Origin: Eutrophobius brisbanensis
GTDB taxonomy: Bacteria; Pseudomonadota; Gammaproteobacteria; Eutrophobiales; Eutrophobiaceae
Direction: 5' to 3'
Length of the DNA: 64,000 nt
Assembly (NCBI GenBank): GCA_038131795.1
Contig: JAYPQE010000003.1
Location: 496,001 to 560,000 of the forward strand
Positions 59,203-64,000 of the stretch are shown in pieces. The position numbers and the translations under genes were made by a program. Every line of letters begins with the position of its first letter. Position 1 is the stretch's first letter. Below the pieces are notes generated by a model that worked only from the letters and a program-made list of their open reading frames with translations, did no database searches and had not been told where the DNA came from.

Positions 59203-62022
59203 ATGTCAAATTATAAAGATTCATTAAACCTTCCAAAAACGGACTTCCCCATGAAAGGTAATCTTTCCCGCCGGGAACCTGAGACCTTACAACGATGGAA
59301 GGTGACAAAACTCTATGAAAAGATCCGCGAGGCCAAATCCGGGAAGCCTGCTTATATCCTTCATGATGGACCTCCTTATGCCAATGGGGAGATCCACATT
59401 GGTCACGCAGTAAACAAAATATTAAAAGACATCATCATCAAGGCAAAGGGATTGAGTGGGTATGATGCCCCCTATGTCCCTGGTTGGGATTGCCATGGAC
59501 TGCCTATTGAATTACAGGTGGAAAAAAAGATCGGTAAAGCCGGCCATAAGGTCGATACCCATACCTTTCGAGACCATTGCCGAAAATACGCTGCTAAACA
59601 AATAGACAGTCAACGGGAAGACTTTATTCGTTTAGGTGTGCTGGGTGACTGGGACAAGCCGTATACCACCATGGCGTTTGAGACCGAGGCCAATATCGTC
59701 CGAGCCCTGGGTAAGATGATCCAGGCAGGGCACCTGATTAAAGGGTACAAACCGGTTTATTGGTGTACTGACTGTGGTTCGGCGCTGGCTGAAGCAGAAG
59801 TTGAATATCAGGACAAACAATCCCCTTCGGTGGATGTAAGATTTTCCGTAGTGGACCTGGATGATTTTGCAACAAAATCTGGGATAGAGAGTGAGATATT
59901 AAAAGAAGGTGACATCTCACTGGTGATCTGGACGACAACGCCCTGGACATTACCGGCAAACCAGGCAGTGGCACTAAATCCCGCACTTGAATACCAACTG
60001 CTAAAAATTGAATTAGATACAGGTGTGAAATTTATTTTACTGGCAACTGATTTAATTGATTCGGCCATGGCCCGCTATCAGATCGATAATTTTGAAAGTA
60101 TTAAGACGATTAAAGGTCAGGATCTTGAGGGGCTGATACTTTCACATCCATTTTATGACCGTGAAGTCCCTGTGGTCCTGGGTGATCATGTGACCACGGA
60201 ATCCGGTACCGGTGCCGTGCACACAGCACCCGGTCACGGAATGGACGACTATGTGGTGGGCGTACATTACGGACTGAAAGTTGAAAATCCTGTCGCGGCC
60301 AATGGTTGTTTTGTAGAAGGTACAGAATATTTCGCGGGTGAATATGTCTTTAAGGCCAATGACCATGTAATAGAAGTGTTAACCAATAATAATAAACTGC
60401 TGGCGCATAAGACCATAGATCACAGTTATCCCCATTGCTGGCGCCATAAAACGCCTATTATCTTTCGCGCGACCCCACAGTGGTTTTTCAGTATGGATGA
60501 TAAGGGCCTGCGCGCTAAGGCACTGGATCAGATTAAAAAAGTCGCATGGACCCCGGATTGGGGCCAGCAGCGGATTGAAAAGATGGTGGCCGATCGTACA
60601 GACTGGTGTATCTCACGGCAACGTACCTGGGGTGTCCCTATAGCAGTCTTTATCCATTGTGAAACCGGAGAGCTGCACCCAGATACTGAACTACTCATGG
60701 AGCAGGCGGCAAAACTGATCGAAAATGAAGGTATTGATGCCTGGCATGAACTGGATATGGAGGCATTACTCGGTGACGATGCCAGTCAATATGAAAAGGT
60801 TGAAGATATCCTGGATGTCTGGTTTGATTCAGGGGTCACGCATGCCACAGTGCTGGAAGCAGACGAGAGGCTACAATTCCCCGCCGATCTCTATCTAGAG
60901 GGATCAGATCAACATAGAGGATGGTTTCAATCTTCACTTTTGACTTCTGTTGGGATGAACGGTGTTGCATCGTATAAGAATGTATTAACACATGGATTTA
61001 CCGTGGATGCCCAGGGCAAGAAAATGTCCAAGTCAAAAGGCAACGTGGTTGCACCACAAAAGGTTATGAATACTCTGGGGGCAGATATTCTTCGGCTCTG
61101 GGTGGCCGCAACAGATTATCGTGGCGAAATGAGTGTCTCGGATGAGATTATGAAACGCACGGCCGATGCCTACCGCCGTATCCGAAATACCTCCCGGTAT
61201 TTGCTTGCAAACCTGGACGGGTTTGACCCAAACCAACACCTGGTGTCGGCAGATGAATTGCTCGAGCTGGATGCCTGGGTACTGTTTAAAACACGTGAAC
61301 TTCAGGAAGAAGTAATTGAAGCCTACGAAACCTTTCAGTTTCATCACATCTACCAGAAGCTTCATCACTTTTGTGTAGTGGTGATGGGGAATTTTTATCT
61401 AGACATTATTAAAGACAGAATTTATACAACGCAAACCAATAGTATAGCAAGACGTTCATCACAAACTGTGCTGTATCATATTGTACATGCCTTTGTTCGT
61501 TGGATTGCGCCTATTCTAAGTTTTACCGCAGATGAGATCTGGCAGTATTTGCCGGACGAGTCTACCGAATCTGTTTTCCTGGATGAATGGTATCAGGGTA
61601 TCCCTTTATTAGAGAATGTTGAGGATTCAAAATGGAACACTATCATCCAGGTGCGAGATGAAGTCAGTCGTGTCCTGGAGAAATTGCGTAAAGATGATTT
61701 AATCGGCGCGGGACTGGATGCAGAAGTGACATTATTCTGTGGCGGACAAATGCTGGAACATCTGGCCTCACTTGATGATGAAATACGTTTTGTGTTGATT
61801 ACCTCCGCTGCTAATGTAAAGTCAGAACACGAAAGACCCGAGGATGCAGTTGAGTCTGAAATGTCGGGACTCTGGATCAAGGCTATACCTTCCAGGAAAG
61901 ACAAATGTGTACGTTGCTGGCACCACCGCGAGGAGGTTGGAAAGAACGATATACACCCTGAATTATGTGGGCGTTGTATAGAGAATGTTGACGGTAGTGG
62001 TGAAACCAGGAAGTTTGCCTGA
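59203..62022 (+). CDS. ileS: Isoleucyl-tRNA synthetase
   Basis: This 939-residue class I synthetase has the HIGH motif in NGEIHIGHAVNKILKD, the KMSKS motif in GKKMSKSKGNVV, and the editing domain with TTTPWTLPANQAVALNP. A C-terminal zinc site is present (CVRCWHHREEVGKN and LCGRCIENV). This is the bacterial-type (IleS1) enzyme. The gene starts 18 bases after ribF. Length is normal. Confidence 0.98.
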   Translation: MSNYKDSLNLPKTDFPMKGNLSRREPETLQRWKVTKLYEKIREAKSGKPAYILHDGPPYANGEIHIGHAVNKILKDIIIKAKGLSGYDAPYVPGWDCHGLPIELQVEKKIGKAGHKVDTHTFRDHCRKYAAKQIDSQREDFIRLGVLGDWDKPYTTMAFETEANIVRALGKMIQAGHLIKGYKPVYWCTDCGSALAEAEVEYQDKQSPSVDVRFSVVDLDDFATKSGIESEILKEGDISLVIWTTTPWTLPANQAVALNPALEYQLLKIELDTGVKFILLATDLIDSAMARYQIDNFESIKTIKGQDLEGLILSHPFYDREVPVVLGDHVTTESGTGAVHTAPGHGMDDYVVGVHYGLKVENPVAANGCFVEGTEYFAGEYVFKANDHVIEVLTNNNKLLAHKTIDHSYPHCWRHKTPIIFRATPQWFFSMDDKGLRAKALDQIKKVAWTPDWGQQRIEKMVADRTDWCISRQRTWGVPIAVFIHCETGELHPDTELLMEQAAKLIENEGIDAWHELDMEALLGDDASQYEKVEDILDVWFDSGVTHATVLEADERLQFPADLYLEGSDQHRGWFQSSLLTSVGMNGVASYKNVLTHGFTVDAQGKKMSKSKGNVVAPQKVMNTLGADILRLWVAATDYRGEMSVSDEIMKRTADAYRRIRNTSRYLLANLDGFDPNQHLVSADELLELDAWVLFKTRELQEEVIEAYETFQFHHIYQKLHHFCVVVMGNFYLDIIKDRIYTTQTNSIARRSSQTVLYHIVHAFVRWIAPILSFTADEIWQYLPDESTESVFLDEWYQGIPLLENVEDSKWNTIIQVRDEVSRVLEKLRKDDLIGAGLDAEVTLFCGGQMLEHLASLDDEIRFVLITSAANVKSEHERPEDAVESEMSGLWIKAIPSRKDKCVRCWHHREEVGKNDIHPELCGRCIENVDGSGETRKFA

Positions 62023-62064
62023 GGAAAATTTTACCATGTACGTCATTCCGGTTAATCCGTTCAC

Positions 62065-62121
62065 CGTCATTCCCGCGCAGAGCTTGCCCCTGTGGATTGT
62101 AGGCAGAGGCGGGAATCCAGT
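62065..62121. repeat. dRS3-like palindrome with a 28-base loop insertion
   Basis: ATTCCCGC (62069-62076) and GCGGGAAT (62109-62116) match the arms of the repeats at 28409 and 51842, but the four-base loop GCAG is expanded to 32 bases. The hexamer GCAGAG flanks the extra segment (62077-62082 and 62103-62108), as expected for an insertion or local duplication. It lies between ileS and lspA. Confidence 0.7.
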
Positions 62122-62130
62122 TAAATTAAA

Positions 62131-62151
62131 AATGTCCGTATTTTGGACATT
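62131..62151. repeat. Inverted repeat upstream of lspA
   Basis: AATGTCC-GTATTTT-GGACATT forms a 7-bp stem with a seven-base loop, 27 bases before the lspA start and 109 after ileS. It may be a weak attenuator or terminator, or a transcript hairpin close to the ribosome-binding site. Confidence 0.4.
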
Positions 62152-62177
62152 ATAAAGTTTGGAGATATCAATAATCC

Positions 62178-62684
62178 ATGAAATCCAGTGCGATAAAATG
62201 GATCTGGTTGTCGATTGTTGTCATCATCCTTGATCAAATAACAAAATATTATATTAGTCACCAGTTTTCATTATATGAAATGCTTTCGGTATTTCCAGGT
62301 CTGAATCTCACCTATGTTCATAACACGGGGGCAGCATTCAGTTTCTTAAGTGACGCCGGTGGTTGGCAATGCTGGTTATTTATCTCACTAAGTTCAATCA
62401 TCAGTGTCATACTCATCGTCTGGATGAAAAGACACCCTGCCGCGGATATCTGGATGGCCATTGCCCTGGCACTGATCCTCGGTGGCGCAATAGGTAATCT
62501 AATAGACAGGGTGATGTTTGGCTATGTTATTGATTTTATAGTTTTTTATTATCAGCGCTGGTATTGGCCTGCCTTTAACGTAGCCGATTCTGCCATTAGT
62601 GTCGGTGTGGTCATGATGATTATTGATTCATTCTGGTTTGACCATGCAAAAGTCTCAACCCATTCCGGTGAGATCAAAAAATAG
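62178..62684 (+). CDS. lspA: Lipoprotein signal peptidase (signal peptidase II)
   Basis: LspA cleaves the signal peptide of prolipoproteins after diacylglycerol modification. The 168 residues have four membrane helices and the two catalytic-aspartate motifs, GGAIGNLIDRV and FNVADSAISVG. Conserved early segments are DQITKYYI and YVHNTGAAFSFL. It follows ileS as in other gammaproteobacteria, though separated by repeat DNA of 155 bases. Confidence 0.97.
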   Translation: MKSSAIKWIWLSIVVIILDQITKYYISHQFSLYEMLSVFPGLNLTYVHNTGAAFSFLSDAGGWQCWLFISLSSIISVILIVWMKRHPAADIWMAIALALILGGAIGNLIDRVMFGYVIDFIVFYYQRWYWPAFNVADSAISVGVVMMIIDSFWFDHAKVSTHSGEIKK

Positions 62685-62755
62685 TATTTCATGGATACTG
62701 TGAAGTTAAATAACGACCGTGTATCATGAACATCTGGAATTCAAAGGAGTAAACC

Positions 62756-63709
62756 ATGCAGATAACCCTTGCCAACCCCAGGGGATTTTGTGCCGGTGTA
62801 GATCGGGCAATTGAAATAGTAGAGCGGGCACTGGAAATATTTGGTGCGCCTGTGTATGTTCGACATGAAGTTGTGCATAACAAATATGTCGTGGAAACCC
62901 TGAGAAAGATGGGGGCGGTATTTGTCGAAGAGCTTGATGAGGTTCCTGACAATTCCACTGTGATCTTCAGTGCGCATGGCGTATCAATCGCCGTGAGAGA
63001 AGAAGCGACCCGAAGAAAGCTGCGTGTGTTTGATGCCATTTGCCCCCTTGTGACCAAGGTCCATATGGAGGTTAGCCGTTACCAGCAGGAAGGCAGGGAA
63101 TGTATTTTAATTGGACATGCCGGCCATCCTGAAGTGGAAGGGACACTGGGGCAGTACCGCAAAAAGAATGGCAAGGGCGGAATGTACCTGGTGGAATCAG
63201 TGGAAGATGTCTGGAAAATGGAGGTACATAATCCCGACTTTCTTGCCTTTGTTACGCAAACGACACTTTCCATGGATGATACGGCAGAAGTGATCAATGC
63301 CTTAACAGAACGCTTTCCCAGTATTCATGGTCCCAAGAAAGAGGACATCTGTTACGCAACACAGAATCGTCAGGATGCCGTTAAAAAACTTTCTAAAGAT
63401 TGTGATTTGATCCTGGTTGTGGGTTCACAAAATAGTTCAAATTCAACCAGGTTAATGGAAATATCACAGAAGAAGGGTGTGCCAGCTTATCTGATTGATA
63501 ACGCCTCGGAAATTCAACAGGAATGGCTGGATGGTAAATCCAATATCGGGGTGACCGCTGGCGCTTCGGCCCCGGAGATCCTGGTAGAAGAAGTCATTGA
63601 TAAAATACAAAGGCACACTGATGCCAATGTTGTTGATGCACCAGGAATAAAAGAACAGGTGGTTTTTTCTCTTCCACGAGAACTTGCGAAAGAATCTAGC
63701 CTGAATTAA
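62756..63709 (+). CDS. ispH: 4-hydroxy-3-methylbut-2-enyl diphosphate reductase
   Basis: IspH, the last enzyme of the MEP isoprenoid pathway, carries an iron-sulfur cluster held by three cysteines. These are visible in NPRGFCAGVDRAI, FDAICPLVTKVH and ICYATQNRQ. SQNSSNSTRL and TAGASAPE are also conserved. AAAGGAGTAAACC gives a strong ribosome-binding site. The 317-residue length is normal. The fkpB gene often found between lspA and ispH in gammaproteobacteria is absent here. Confidence 0.98.
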   Translation: MQITLANPRGFCAGVDRAIEIVERALEIFGAPVYVRHEVVHNKYVVETLRKMGAVFVEELDEVPDNSTVIFSAHGVSIAVREEATRRKLRVFDAICPLVTKVHMEVSRYQQEGRECILIGHAGHPEVEGTLGQYRKKNGKGGMYLVESVEDVWKMEVHNPDFLAFVTQTTLSMDDTAEVINALTERFPSIHGPKKEDICYATQNRQDAVKKLSKDCDLILVVGSQNSSNSTRLMEISQKKGVPAYLIDNASEIQQEWLDGKSNIGVTAGASAPEILVEEVIDKIQRHTDANVVDAPGIKEQVVFSLPRELAKESSLN

Positions 63710-63726
63710 TAACAGGTTTCAGGTAA

Positions 63727-63966
63727 TTAATCTGATATGTGGCCCGATTCTGTCAGGGTTTGTCGTAATTGAGTCCTATTGTAGCCTGTTAGAACCTTGT
63801 CTCCTATTATTAGAGTAGGTACCTGAAGTTCTCCAGCGATTTCCTTTAATTCAGTTTGAAGTTCGATATCACTAGATACGTCTATTTCCGTATACCCCAG
63901 ATTTCTAACCTGTAAAAATTCTTTCAACTGATCGCAGGTATCACAATCAGGTACTGCATAGAGCAT
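63727..63966 (-). CDS. Glutaredoxin-like thiol-disulfide protein
   Basis: This 79-residue thioredoxin-fold protein has the redox motif CDTC in LYAVPDCDTCDQLKEFLQVR, the cis-proline segment LQVPTLIIGD and the VLTGYNRTQLRQ C-terminal part, as in small glutaredoxin-family proteins. It has no signal peptide. It converges on ispH with a gap of 17 bases. It probably reduces disulfides or glutathione adducts in the cytoplasm; the partner is unknown. Confidence 0.85.
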   Translation of the reverse strand: MLYAVPDCDTCDQLKEFLQVRNLGYTEIDVSSDIELQTELKEIAGELQVPTLIIGDKVLTGYNRTQLRQTLTESGHISD

Positions 63967-64000
63967 TAAGGGCGAGACAGGGTCGCTTTCAGTTGCATCA

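Noticed and set aside
58180..59210. FMN riboswitch or T-box before ribF or ileS
   Set aside because: The gaps are only 4 and 18 bases, too short for such leaders.
1..64000. CRISPR arrays, insertion sequences or prophage genes
   Set aside because: No regularly spaced repeats, transposases or phage proteins were seen on either strand.

Overview
The window comes from a gammaproteobacterium of moderately low GC. Three things point there: the block ispB / rplU-rpmA-obgE-proB / rpsT / murJ-ribF-ileS-lspA-ispH in its usual gammaproteobacterial order, the E. coli-type MsrA, and the Prc-type tail protease. A phasin gene suggests polyhydroxyalkanoate storage. No transposase, integrase, phage gene or CRISPR array was seen. 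I cannot name the genus from sequence alone.

Layout. (1) 0-6 kb: phasin, a membrane protein coupled to msrA, a UDP-glucuronate decarboxylase (UDP-xylose supply), a divergent PilZ-like protein and a Prc-type protease. (2) 6.3-20.9 kb: a compact lipid or natural-product cluster. It has one 2552-residue reducing type I polyketide synthase (KS-AT-DH-degenerate MT-pseudoKR-ER-KR-ACP, no thioesterase), translationally overlapped by an alpha-oxoamine synthase. These are followed by an FAD oxidoreductase, an SDR, a cytochrome P450, a PF10118-type di-iron protein and an LpxL/HtrB-like acyltransferase. (3) 21-50 kb: a surface-polysaccharide locus. It holds seven glycosyltransferase genes, rfbA/C/D (no rfbB), wecB/wecC, two sulfotransferase-like genes, an intact and a truncated pyruvyltransferase, a deacetylase-like protein, two methyltransferases, a PhyH-type dioxygenase, and a kpsD-E-T-M ABC export system. 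(4) 50-64 kb: housekeeping genes (TPR protein, FKBP, tRNA-Pro(CGG), ispB, L21/L27, obgE, proB, S20, murJ, ribF, ileS, lspA, ispH, glutaredoxin-like).

How they fit together. The most interesting unit is the PKS plus oxoamine synthase. The PKS can build a reduced acyl chain on its ACP but has no release domain. The adjacent PLP enzyme belongs to the family that releases acyl thioesters by decarboxylative condensation with an amino acid. With the SDR (ketone to alcohol), P450 and acyltransferase, the gene set parallels fungal fumonisin / sphinganine-analog chemistry (Fum1, Fum8, Fum13, P450s) and bacterial sphingolipid synthesis. The predicted product is a long-chain 2-amino-3-ketone or amino alcohol, possibly acylated. 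Next to it sits an ABC-exported polysaccharide whose genes predict rhamnose, ManNAcA and possibly xylose, with sulfate and pyruvate decorations. Whether the lipid and the polysaccharide belong to one envelope structure is open.

Intergenic DNA carries several repeat families: dRS3-like ATTCCC-N8-GGGAAT palindromes, ACAGGATTTACAGGATT inverted-repeat elements and GAGGAGT-rich tracts. Two homopolymer runs lie inside glycosyltransferase genes (G9 and A10).
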